NCBI GenBank assembly: GCA_049318165.1
Contig: JBMOGW010000018.1
Span: 1-29,134 of the forward strand
Source: UBA668 sp049318165
GTDB taxonomy: Bacteria; Actinomycetota; Acidimicrobiia; Acidimicrobiales; Ilumatobacteraceae
Length of the DNA: 29,134 nt
Reading direction: 5' to 3'
Under the pieces are notes generated by a model that was given only the letters and a program-made list of their open reading frames with translations, had not been told where the DNA came from and made no database searches. Below, one piece after another: positions 17,730 to 25,694 of the stretch. How positions within the stretch are numbered: position 1 is the stretch's first letter; the number at the start of each line of letters is the position of its first letter. The position numbers and the translations under genes were made by a program.

Positions 17730-17796
17730 GGTCGCCGACCGATTCTTGAGACAACCGTACCCGGAATTCGTGGCTGTGGTGTTAGTGTCGCCCCCC
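17730..17796. promoter_or_regulatory. Divergent control region, leaderless-type promoter for the MttB-like gene
   Basis: The 98-base gap between divergent genes holds GGTCGCCGACC (17730-17740), a perfect 5-bp inverted repeat around one base, and on the plus strand TAGTGT (17783-17788), a TANNNT -10 box ending 8 bases before the GTG at 17797. That spacing is typical of leaderless actinobacterial messages. On the minus strand TACGGT is a possible -10 for the enolase pair. No clear -35 boxes are visible. Confidence 0.5.
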
Positions 17797-19362
17797 GTGA
17801 CGGAGATCGCTGGGGACCTCAACACCGGACGCCGCCGTGGTGGGCGCGAGCGCAGCGCGGAGAGCCGCGGGCCGCGCCTGCCGGAACAGATCCCTTATCG
17901 CCAGCCGTACATGCGGCTGAACCAGACCGAGGTCATCTCGGCCGACGAGATCGAGAGCATCCACGAGGCGTCGCTGCAGGTGCTCGAGCGGGTCGGCATG
18001 GAGTTCAACGACCCCGAGTCGCGCAGCATCATGCGCGAGGCCGGCGCCGACGTCGACGAATCCACGATGCGCGTGCGGTTCCCTCGCGAACTCGTCGAGC
18101 GGTCCGTGGCGCTCGCCCCGTCCGAGTTCACGCTGCACAGCTGGAACCCGGCGCGCAACGTCCGTATCGGCGGCCGCTGGATCGCCTTCGGCACCGTCGC
18201 CAGCACCCCGCACTACGTCGACCGCAACGGCGTCCGCAAGGCCGGCGACCGCGAGGGCTTCCGCGAATTCCTCCAGCTCGCCCAGCAGCTCGACATCATC
18301 CACTACATCGCCGGGTACCCGGTCGAGCCGATCGACATCCACTCGTCGATCCGTCACCTCGAGGCCTCGTACGACATCCTCACGATGACCGACAAGGGTC
18401 TGCACTGCTACAGCCTCGGCCGCCAGCGCAACCGTGACTGCATGGAGATGGTGCGCATCGCGCGTGGCGTCGACCAGGCCACGCTCGATCGCGAGCCGTC
18501 GGTCATCACGGTCGTCAACACCAACTCGCCGTTGAAGCTCGACATCCCGATGGCTCAGGGCATCATCGAGTTCGCCCAGCACAATCAGCCGGTCATCATC
18601 ACGCCGTTCACGCTCGCCGGCGCAATGGCACCGATCACCCTCGCCGGCGCCCTCACCCAGCAGAACGCCGAGGCGCTCGGCGGCATCACGTTCGCCCAGA
18701 TCGTCAACCCGGGCGCACCGGTGATGTACGGCGGCTTCACGTCGAACGTCGACATGCAGTCCGGCTCGCCGGCGTTCGGCACCCCCGAGTACGTGCGCAC
18801 CGCGATGATCGGCGGCCAGCTGGCCCGCCGCTACGGCATCCCGTTCCGCAGCTCCAATGTCTGCGCCGCCAACGCGCTCGACATGCAGGCGGCCTACGAG
18901 AGCGTGTTCTCGCTCTGGGGCGCCATCATGGGCGGCGTCAACTTCCTGATGCACGGCGCCGGCTGGATGGAAGGCGGCCTCCACGCCAGCCTCGAGAAGA
19001 TGCTGCTCGACGCCGACCTGTTGCAGATGGTCGCGAAGATGCTCGAGCCCGTCGCCGTCGACGCCGACAGCCTCGCCGTCGACACGATCGCCGAGGTCGG
19101 CCCTGGCGGCCACTTCTTCGGCACCGCCCACACGCAGGCGCGCTTCCGCGACGCGTTCTACCGCCCGATCCTCAGCGACTGGCGCAACTACGAGAGCTGG
19201 GAGGACGCCGGACGTCCGACCGCCGACCAGAAGGCGCACCGCCTCGTCGGCCAGTATCTCGAGGCCTATCGCGAACCGACGATGGACCCGGCCGTGAAGG
19301 CCGAGCTCCGTGCGTTCGTGGACCGCAGGGTCGCCGAGGGCGGCGTTCCCACCGATTTCTGA
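17797..19362 (+). CDS. MttB-family (trimethylamine methyltransferase-like) protein, non-pyrrolysine
   Basis: A 521-residue TIM-barrel protein of the MttB superfamily, whose members take a methyl group from a quaternary amine (trimethylamine, glycine betaine, proline betaine, carnitine) and pass it to a corrinoid protein. Family strings include SIHEASLQVLERVGMEF, DIIHYIAGYPVEP, VITVVNTNSPLKLD, TPFTLAGAMAPITLAGAL, NPGAPVMYGGFTSNVDM and ANALDMQAAYESVFSLWGA. The frame contains no amber codon, so it is not the pyrrolysine enzyme and is nearer the betaine-type homologues. I chose GTG 17797 over TTG 17746 because a TANNNT box lies 8 bases before it. No corrinoid protein or RamA activase is in the window. 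It is followed 22 bases later by an FAD-GcvT enzyme. Confidence 0.88.
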   Translation: MTEIAGDLNTGRRRGGRERSAESRGPRLPEQIPYRQPYMRLNQTEVISADEIESIHEASLQVLERVGMEFNDPESRSIMREAGADVDESTMRVRFPRELVERSVALAPSEFTLHSWNPARNVRIGGRWIAFGTVASTPHYVDRNGVRKAGDREGFREFLQLAQQLDIIHYIAGYPVEPIDIHSSIRHLEASYDILTMTDKGLHCYSLGRQRNRDCMEMVRIARGVDQATLDREPSVITVVNTNSPLKLDIPMAQGIIEFAQHNQPVIITPFTLAGAMAPITLAGALTQQNAEALGGITFAQIVNPGAPVMYGGFTSNVDMQSGSPAFGTPEYVRTAMIGGQLARRYGIPFRSSNVCAANALDMQAAYESVFSLWGAIMGGVNFLMHGAGWMEGGLHASLEKMLLDADLLQMVAKMLEPVAVDADSLAVDTIAEVGPGGHFFGTAHTQARFRDAFYRPILSDWRNYESWEDAGRPTADQKAHRLVGQYLEAYREPTMDPAVKAELRAFVDRRVAEGGVPTDF

Positions 19363-19384
19363 GCAAGCGAGCAAGGGGTTACCA

Positions 19385-21844
19385 ATGAAGTCATCGGCAC
19401 AGGTCGTCGTCATCGGCGGTGGCGTCGTCGGAGCCAGCGTGCTCTACCACCTCACCAAGGCCGGATGGAGCGATGTCGTCCTCGTCGAGAAGGCGACGTA
19501 CACGTCGGGCAGCACCTGGCACGCAGCCGGTGGCATGCACACGCTGAACGGCGACCCCAACGTGGCCCGCCTGCAGCAGTACACGGTGAACCTGTACAAG
19601 GAGATCGAGGCCGAGAGCGGCCAGAACTGCGGCATCCACCTGCCCGGCGGTCTGCAGTTGGCCGACACGCCGGAGCGCCTCGACTGGCTGCGCATGGCCC
19701 AGGCCCGCGGCCGCTACCTCGGCATGCACATGGAGATCATCTCCATGAAGGAGGCCAAGGAGCTCAACCCGCTGCTCGAGGAGAAGTACTTCGTCGGCGC
19801 CCTGTTCGACGAGGACGAGGGAAGCGTCGACCCGACCGGCGTCACCAACGCCTACCTGCAGTGCGCCCGCAACCGCGGCGCCGAGACCTACCAGCACACC
19901 TGGGTGAACCGGCTCGAGCAGCGCCAGGACGGCACCTGGGACGTGCACACCTACGACCCGACCACCGGCGCCGAGAAGGGCGTGATCCACACCGAGCACG
20001 TCGTCAACGCCGGCGGCCTGTGGGCGCGTGAGGTCGGCCGCATGTGCGGCATCGAGCTGCCGGTGCTCGCGATGGAGCACCACTACCTGATGACCGAGCC
20101 GATGCCCGAAGTCATCGAGTACAACCAGACGAACGGCCGCGAACTGCCGCACATGATCGACTTCGCCGGCGAGATCTACGCCCGCCAGGAGGGCCAGAGC
20201 ATCCTGCTCGGCACCTACGAGCAGGACAACCGCGTGTGGTCGGCGAAGCAGACGCCGTGGGACTTCGTCTCGCAGCTGCTCCCCCACGACCTCGACCGCA
20301 TCTCGCCCGAGCTCGAGCGGGCGTTCGAGCACTTCCCCGCCGTCGGCCGCGCCGGCATCCAGAAGTTCGTCAACGGCCCGTTCACGTTCAGCCCCGACGG
20401 CAACCCGCTGGTCGGCCCGATCAAGGGCATGCGCGGCATGTGGATGGCCAACGCAGTCATGGCCGGTCTGTCGCAGGGCGGTGGCGTGGGTCTCTCGCTC
20501 GCCAACTGGATGGTGCACGGCGACCCGGGCGCCGACATCTGGGCCATGGACGTCGCCCGCTACGGCGACTACGCCACGCTGGCGTTCACCAACTCCAAGG
20601 TGAAGGAGAACTACTCCCGCCGCTTCCGCATCACGTTCCCGAACGAGGAACTGCCGGCGGCCCGACCGCTTCACACGACTCCCATTTATGACCGCCTCAC
20701 CGCACACAACGCGGTGTGGGGCGCCGGCTTCGGCCTCGAGCACCCGCTGTGGTTCCAGAAGCCGGGCCTCGAACCGCAGGAGGACGTGACCTTCTACCGC
20801 TCGAACGCGTTCGACGTGGTGGCCGAGGAGAGCCGGGCGGTGCGTGAGCGCGTCGGTTTCAGTGAGGCGTCCAACTTCGCCAAGTACAAGGTCAGCGGCA
20901 AGGGCGCCGCCGAGTGGCTGCAGAGCCTGTTCACCAACTCGCTGCCGAAGATCGGCCGCACCAACCTCACCGCGATGCTCAACCCTCAGGGTCGCATCGA
21001 GGGCGAGTTCTCGGTGTCGCGCATCGGCGACGACGAGTTCTTCCTGTTCGGCTCGCAGGCTGCCGAGGTGCACCACCCGCGCTGGTTCCTCGCCCACCTG
21101 CCCGAGGGCAGCGACATCCGCTTCGAGGTGCTGTCGCTGTCGATGGTGGGCCTCACCGTCGCCGGCCCGCGGTCGCGTGACGTGCTGCAGAAGCTCACCG
21201 ACACGTCGCTCGCGACGAAGGACTTCCCGTTCATGGCGTTCCGCAACGTCGACCTGGGCATGGCGCCCGTGTGGCTGTCGCGCATGACCTACTCAGGCGA
21301 CCTCGGCTACGAGATCTGGATGCAGCCCGAGTACCAGCGCTATCTGTTCGACCTCATCTGGGAGGCCGGTCAGGAGTTCGACATGCGGTTGTTCGGCTTC
21401 CGTGCGCTGATCACCATGCGCCTCGAGAAGAGCTTCGGCACCTGGTTCCGCGAGTACCGCCCGATCTACACGCCGCTGGAAGCGGGCATGGACCGCGTCC
21501 TCAAGTTCGACCACGACTTCATCGGCCGCGAGGCCGTCGAGGCCGAGATCGCCGCCGGTGGCCCGAAGCGCAAGCTGGTGATGTTCGAAGTCGACGTCGA
21601 CCCCGAGGCGCCCGCCGACGTGATCGGCGACGAGCCGGTGTGGCACGACGGCGAGGTGGTCGGCTGGATCACCTCCGGTGGCTACGCGCACTACTCGGGC
21701 GTCAGCCTGGCGCTCGGTTACGTCCCGACCGAGCTGGCCGACGCCGGCTCCGGTTTCGAGATCGAGATCATCGGCCGGCGTCGTCCGGCCACCATCCGGC
21801 ACGAGCCCGTGCTGGATCCGCAGGGCATGCGCATGCGCGCCTGA
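19385..21844 (+). CDS. Dimethylglycine/sarcosine dehydrogenase-like FAD-GcvT fusion
   Basis: An 819-residue flavoenzyme expected to oxidise an N-methyl group and hand the formaldehyde to tetrahydrofolate as methylene-THF. N-terminal DAO domain: FAD-binding GGGVVG at 11-16, acidic E35, and SGSTWHAAG with His46, aligning with the histidine that covalently binds FAD in dimethylglycine dehydrogenase. A middle FAO-type domain follows (to about 430), then a GcvT folate domain (about 440-700: AMLNPQGRIEGEF, YSGDLGYEIW, MRLEKSFGTWFREYRP) and a GcvT C-terminal barrel. ATG 19385 has AAGGGG nine bases upstream. It lies 22 bases after the MttB-like gene, suggesting successive demethylations of one substrate. 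The exact substrate is unknown. Confidence 0.92.
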   Translation: MKSSAQVVVIGGGVVGASVLYHLTKAGWSDVVLVEKATYTSGSTWHAAGGMHTLNGDPNVARLQQYTVNLYKEIEAESGQNCGIHLPGGLQLADTPERLDWLRMAQARGRYLGMHMEIISMKEAKELNPLLEEKYFVGALFDEDEGSVDPTGVTNAYLQCARNRGAETYQHTWVNRLEQRQDGTWDVHTYDPTTGAEKGVIHTEHVVNAGGLWAREVGRMCGIELPVLAMEHHYLMTEPMPEVIEYNQTNGRELPHMIDFAGEIYARQEGQSILLGTYEQDNRVWSAKQTPWDFVSQLLPHDLDRISPELERAFEHFPAVGRAGIQKFVNGPFTFSPDGNPLVGPIKGMRGMWMANAVMAGLSQGGGVGLSLANWMVHGDPGADIWAMDVARYGDYATLAFTNSKVKENYSRRFRITFPNEELPAARPLHTTPIYDRLTAHNAVWGAGFGLEHPLWFQKPGLEPQEDVTFYRSNAFDVVAEESRAVRERVGFSEASNFAKYKVSGKGAAEWLQSLFTNSLPKIGRTNLTAMLNPQGRIEGEFSVSRIGDDEFFLFGSQAAEVHHPRWFLAHLPEGSDIRFEVLSLSMVGLTVAGPRSRDVLQKLTDTSLATKDFPFMAFRNVDLGMAPVWLSRMTYSGDLGYEIWMQPEYQRYLFDLIWEAGQEFDMRLFGFRALITMRLEKSFGTWFREYRPIYTPLEAGMDRVLKFDHDFIGREAVEAEIAAGGPKRKLVMFEVDVDPEAPADVIGDEPVWHDGEVVGWITSGGYAHYSGVSLALGYVPTELADAGSGFEIEIIGRRRPATIRHEPVLDPQGMRMRA

Positions 21845-21856
21845 GCAGGACGTCTG

Positions 21857-21898
21857 GTGCCACGGGCACCCGTTGAGCGCAACGGGTGCCCGTGGTAC
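21857..21898. terminator. Very strong hairpin after the FAD-GcvT gene
   Basis: Arms GTGCCACGGGCACCCGTT (21857-21874) and AACGGGTGCCCGTGGTAC (21881-21898) enclose GAGCGC; 17 Watson-Crick pairs plus one G-U. It starts 12 bases after the stop codon at 21844. Only GTTCC follows, so it lacks a proper T-run. It may terminate or partially attenuate transcription into the ABC transporter genes, or protect the upstream mRNA. Confidence 0.7.
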
Positions 21899-21933
21899 GT
21901 TCCGACCGCACCTGGGGGCGTGCGGATTCGGAA

Positions 21934-22002
21934 TACAGTCGTCACAACAATTCGTCCGGACAGTTGTCCGGTTCGAGTGCGGTGATCTGCAAGAATCACC
22001 GC
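21934..22002 (+). promoter_or_regulatory. Promoter, operator and leader hairpin of the ABC importer
   Basis: TACAGT (21934-21939) fits a TANNNT -10 box. Just downstream is a perfect inverted repeat CCGGACA-GT-TGTCCGG (21956-21971), well placed for a repressor. The leader then contains GCGGTGAT...ATCACCGC (21979-21986 with 21995-22002), an 8-bp stem with an 8-base loop, 23 bases before the ATG. AAGGGGGA (22014-22021) is the ribosome-binding site. The structures are seen; functions are inferred from position. Confidence 0.5.
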
Positions 22003-22025
22003 CACCACACCACCAAGGGGGATAC

Positions 22026-23795
22026 ATGACCAACCGAGACAACGCCCGCATCGATGCGGTGCGCCGGACTCAGGGCGAGGTCGGCAACCACGTGATCGAC
22101 GAGTTCCTCGCCGGGCGACTGTCCCGTCGTGGCTTCATCCGTCGTGGCACCGTTGTCGGCCTCTCGATTCCGGCCATTGGCTCCGTTCTTGCTGCCTGCG
22201 GCAGCGACGACACGGCCGCACCCGCCACCACCGGCGGCGGCACCGAGACCACCACCGGTGCGAGCACCGGCGCCACCGACACCACCGCCGCAGCCGTCAA
22301 GGGCGGCACGCTGAAGGCCGCCGGTGGCGTGCCCTCGGCTGCCTCCGCGACGCTCGACCCGGTGCTCGTCAACGACGGCGCCGGCCTCACGCTCATCAGC
22401 CAGGTGGGCCAGTACCTCACGCTGTCCCAGGGCGACCTCACCCTCGCCCCCAGCCTGGCCACCGAGTGGACGCCGAACGACGACGCGTCGGAGTGGACGT
22501 TCACGCTCAACCCGAAGGCCACCTTCAGCGACGGTTCGCCGGTGACGGCTGCCGACGTGGTGGCCACCATGGAGCGCCTCGTCAACCCGGACAACAAGTC
22601 CAACTCGCTGTCGGCGTTCGCCACCGGCAAGCTGTCGCCCGGCGGCACCACCGCCAAGGACGACGCCACGGTGGTGTTCAAGCTGAACGGCCCGATGGGC
22701 AACTTCCCGTACATCGTCTCGAGCGACAACTACAACGCGATCATCCTGCCCGCGTCGGTGACCGACACGACGAACTTCGCCGCCGACGTCATCGCCGGCA
22801 AGATCGCCACCTCGGGCCCGTGGACGATCAAGTCGTTCGACGCCACGTCCGGCATCGTCTACGTGCCGAACCCCAAGTACTGGGGCGACGCGCTCAGCCT
22901 GGAAGGCCTGGAGTACGTGTTCTACTCCGACACCGCTGCGTCCGTGGCCGCGTTCCAGTCGGGCGAGGTCGACGCACTGGTCAAGTTCGAGGTCTCGGGC
23001 GGCGAGTCGCTGTTCGACAACCCCGACGTGACCGTGTACGAGCTGAAGTCGGCCAACCACCGCCAGGTGCACCTGCGCACGTCGGAGGGCCCGTTCGCGA
23101 ACAAGGCCATCCGCCAGGCAATGGCCATGGCGATCGATCGTCAGACGATGATCGACAGCCTGTTCCAGGGCAAGGCCTCCATCGCCAACGACAGCCCGTT
23201 CTTCGACGTGTTCCCGTCCTCGGGCAACCGTCCGGAGAGCAAGTACGACGTCGCAGCGGCGAAGGCCCTCGTGGATGCGAACGGCGGCGGCTTCGACGTC
23301 GACCTCCGTGGCATCACCTACTTCGAGGCCCCGGACCTGGCCGTGCTCCTGCAGAACGCTGCCAAGGAGATCGGCATCAACCTCAACATCCAGCTCACGG
23401 ACGACTACTACGACAGCTACTGGGTGCGCACGTACGACCCCAGCGTCCCGGGCTCCGACATGGGCATCACCGACTACGGCCACCGTGGTGTGCCGGACGT
23501 GTACCTCAACGCCCCGCTCAAGACGTTCAAGAGCGTCGAGGACGGCGCAGGCGTGTGGAACTCGGCCGAGTTCGCCAATGCGGACTACGACGCCGCCGTC
23601 GACGAGTACTCGGCCTCGGCCGACCTGCAGTCGCAGCAGAAGGCCGCGGAGAAGATCCAGGGCATCCTGCAGGACGAGGTCCCGATGCTGATCGCCTACA
23701 ACATCAACTACCTCTCGGCGACGAAGTCCACGGTCACCGGCGTGCAGCCGACGGCCATGGGTCACTTCTTCACCGACAAGGCCTCGAAGGCCTGA
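22026..23795 (+). CDS. ABC importer substrate-binding lipoprotein (SBP family 5, Tat-type)
   Basis: A 589-residue extracellular lipoprotein that captures the substrate, family 5 (peptide/nickel/opine-type). The N-terminus has a twin-arginine motif SRRGFI (33-38), a hydrophobic stretch and lipobox LAAC with Cys58, so it is exported folded and lipid-anchored. A Thr/Gly/Ala-rich linker follows, then SBP-5 strings: LAPSLATEWTPNDDASEWTF, ATFSDGSPVTAADVVATMER, IRQAMAMAIDRQTMIDSL and GHFFTDKASKA at the end. The extra 30 residues before the twin arginines are unusual but common for actinobacterial Tat lipoproteins. It is the first gene of a coupled four-gene importer. Substrate unknown: peptide, or, given upstream genes, an amino-acid betaine. 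Confidence 0.93.
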   Translation: MTNRDNARIDAVRRTQGEVGNHVIDEFLAGRLSRRGFIRRGTVVGLSIPAIGSVLAACGSDDTAAPATTGGGTETTTGASTGATDTTAAAVKGGTLKAAGGVPSAASATLDPVLVNDGAGLTLISQVGQYLTLSQGDLTLAPSLATEWTPNDDASEWTFTLNPKATFSDGSPVTAADVVATMERLVNPDNKSNSLSAFATGKLSPGGTTAKDDATVVFKLNGPMGNFPYIVSSDNYNAIILPASVTDTTNFAADVIAGKIATSGPWTIKSFDATSGIVYVPNPKYWGDALSLEGLEYVFYSDTAASVAAFQSGEVDALVKFEVSGGESLFDNPDVTVYELKSANHRQVHLRTSEGPFANKAIRQAMAMAIDRQTMIDSLFQGKASIANDSPFFDVFPSSGNRPESKYDVAAAKALVDANGGGFDVDLRGITYFEAPDLAVLLQNAAKEIGINLNIQLTDDYYDSYWVRTYDPSVPGSDMGITDYGHRGVPDVYLNAPLKTFKSVEDGAGVWNSAEFANADYDAAVDEYSASADLQSQQKAAEKIQGILQDEVPMLIAYNINYLSATKSTVTGVQPTAMGHFFTDKASKA

Positions 23796-23799
23796 TCCG

Positions 23800-24747
23800 A
23801 TGGGTCGTTACGTTCTCCGGCGGCTCGGCTTGGCGGTGATCACGCTGTTCATCCTGAGCATCGTGGTCTTCGCCATCGCAGCCGTGCTGCCGGGGAGCGT
23901 CGGCCGCGCCATCCTCGGCCCGTTCGCCGACCAAGCGTCGGTGGACAAGCTGAACGAAGAACTCGGGGTGAATGGCCCGCTGCTCCAGCGCTACTTCAAC
24001 TGGATCAGTGGGGCCATTCGCCTCGACTTCGGCGATTCCTACAAGTTCCGCAAGCCGGTGATGGACTTCATTCCCACCGCGCTGATCTCCAGCACCAAGC
24101 TGGCCGTGATGACGCTGATCATCGTCGTGCCGCTCGGTGTCATCGGTGGCACCATCGCCGCGCTTCGCCAGGGCAAGGCCACCGACCGCATCATCACCAT
24201 CACCGGGCTCAGCCTGGCGGTGATGCCCGAGTTCGTCATCGGCATCGTGCTGATCATGGTCTTCGCCGTTCGCCTCGGCTGGCTGCCGGCGGGCGGCTCG
24301 GCGAAGGGCTCCGTGGTCGACCAGATCAAGGTGCTGATCCTGCCCTCAGTCACGTTGACGGCCATCCTGTTCGGCTATCTCTCGCGAATGGCCAGAGCGG
24401 GCACCATCGAAGCGCTCAACGCCGACTACGCCCGAACCGCCACCCTCAAGGGCCTCCCCCGCCGGACGGTGCTCGGCAAGCACGTGCTGCGCAACTCGCT
24501 GTTGCCCACGATCGCCGTCATCGCCACCCAGATGGCGTACCTGCTCGGCGGCCTGCTGGTCACCGAGACGCTCTTCAACTATCGCGGCCTCGGCCTGCTG
24601 ATCTCCGACGCCGCACGCGGCAAGGACATCCCGATGCTGATGGGCGCCGTGTTCATCGTCGGCGCCCTGGCGATGCTGTTCACGCTCGCCGCCGACCTGC
24701 TGATCGCGGTGCTCAACCCGCGGGTGCGACTGGGGAACAAGGGATGA
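23800..24747 (+). CDS. ABC importer permease, DppB type
   Basis: A 315-residue inner-membrane permease with about six transmembrane segments. It starts YVLRRLGLAVITLFILSIVVFAI, the usual DppB N-terminal helix, followed by a long extracytoplasmic loop with LNEELGVNGPLLQRYFNWI. The ATPase-contact EAA loop is DYARTATLKGLPRRTVLGKHVLRN (about residues 208-231, shown only by its ends here: DYARTATLKGL...HVLRN). It begins 4 bases after the lipoprotein stop and overlaps the next permease (ATGA). It forms the heterodimeric channel with that protein. Confidence 0.94.
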   Translation: MGRYVLRRLGLAVITLFILSIVVFAIAAVLPGSVGRAILGPFADQASVDKLNEELGVNGPLLQRYFNWISGAIRLDFGDSYKFRKPVMDFIPTALISSTKLAVMTLIIVVPLGVIGGTIAALRQGKATDRIITITGLSLAVMPEFVIGIVLIMVFAVRLGWLPAGGSAKGSVVDQIKVLILPSVTLTAILFGYLSRMARAGTIEALNADYARTATLKGLPRRTVLGKHVLRNSLLPTIAVIATQMAYLLGGLLVTETLFNYRGLGLLISDAARGKDIPMLMGAVFIVGALAMLFTLAADLLIAVLNPRVRLGNKG

Positions 24748-25694
24748 CGACGTTCGACGAGCCGATCGACCCGATCGGCGACACCACGGTCGATCCGGCC
24801 GGCATCGCCGCCGCCACCACCGGCCAGCTGCCCATCGTGCCGGCCAACACCGACACGACGAAGGCCGTGCGCAAGGAGTTGCGCAGCCAGCTGTACCGGT
24901 CGAAGACGTTCATCGTCGGCTCGATCATCCTGGCGTTCTGGATCTTCTGCGCCATCTTCCCCGACGTGATCGCCTCGCAGGACCCGGGTCTGCAGGACCC
25001 GTCGAAGAAGTGGCTGCGTCCGTTCTCCGACGGCCACTGGCTGGGCACCGACCGCTTCGGCCGCGACGTGTTCTCTCGCGCGATCCACGGTGCCCGCGAG
25101 ATCCTCATCGTCGCTCCCGCGGCGACGATCCTCGGCACGATCGTCGGCATCGTGCTCGGCCTCGCGATGGGCTACTTCCGCGGCGCCCTCGACGACGTCG
25201 TCAGCCGCATCATCGAAGCGCTGATGAGCCTGCCCGTCATCCTCGTCGCGCTGCTCGCCCTCACGTCGCTCAGCGGCGGCCGCCTGACCATCATCCTGCT
25301 GATCGGCTTCCTCTTCGGCCCGATCATCGCCCGCACCATCCGTGCTGCGGTGTTGACCGAACGCAACCTCGACTACGTGCGAGCCGCTGAGCTCCGCGGT
25401 GAACGATCGTCGTACGTGATGTACGCGGAGATCCTTCCGAACGTGTTCGGTCCGATCGTCGTGGAGTTCACCGTCCGACTCGGCTACGCCGTGTTCACCA
25501 TGGCCGGCCTCGCCTTCATCGGCTTCGGCACGCAGCCGGGCTCGCCCGACTGGGGCCGCACGATCTACGAAGAGCGCTCCAGCCTCCTCAGCAACGTGTG
25601 GTGGCCTGCGCTCGTGCCGGCGCTGTGCCTCGCATCGCTCGTCGTCGCCATCAACCTGCTGGCCGACGCCATCCAGGGACTGATCGACCGATGA
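24744..25694 (+). CDS. ABC importer permease, DppC type
   Basis: A 316-residue inner-membrane permease. A roughly 50-residue hydrophilic N-terminus precedes the first helix (FIVGSIILAFWIFCAIF). The DppC hallmark HWLGTDRFGRDVFSRAIHG (about residues 98-116) is followed by five further helices. The EAA loop includes DYVRAAELRGE, and the C-terminal GFGTQPGSPDWG is typical. Its ATG overlaps the DppB-type stop (ATGA), and its stop overlaps the ATPase start (ATGA), so three genes are translationally chained. Confidence 0.94.
   Translation: MTTFDEPIDPIGDTTVDPAGIAAATTGQLPIVPANTDTTKAVRKELRSQLYRSKTFIVGSIILAFWIFCAIFPDVIASQDPGLQDPSKKWLRPFSDGHWLGTDRFGRDVFSRAIHGAREILIVAPAATILGTIVGIVLGLAMGYFRGALDDVVSRIIEALMSLPVILVALLALTSLSGGRLTIILLIGFLFGPIIARTIRAAVLTERNLDYVRAAELRGERSSYVMYAEILPNVFGPIVVEFTVRLGYAVFTMAGLAFIGFGTQPGSPDWGRTIYEERSSLLSNVWWPALVPALCLASLVVAINLLADAIQGLIDR

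Noticed and set aside
17746..17796. TTG start giving a 17-residue longer MttB-like protein
   Set aside because: The extra residues are not protein-like for the family, and the TANNNT box 8 bases before the GTG at 17797 supports that start as leaderless.
17797..19362. Pyrrolysine-containing trimethylamine methyltransferase
   Set aside because: The frame has no internal amber codon, so it is the non-pyrrolysine branch; the name trimethylamine methyltransferase should not be taken as its substrate.
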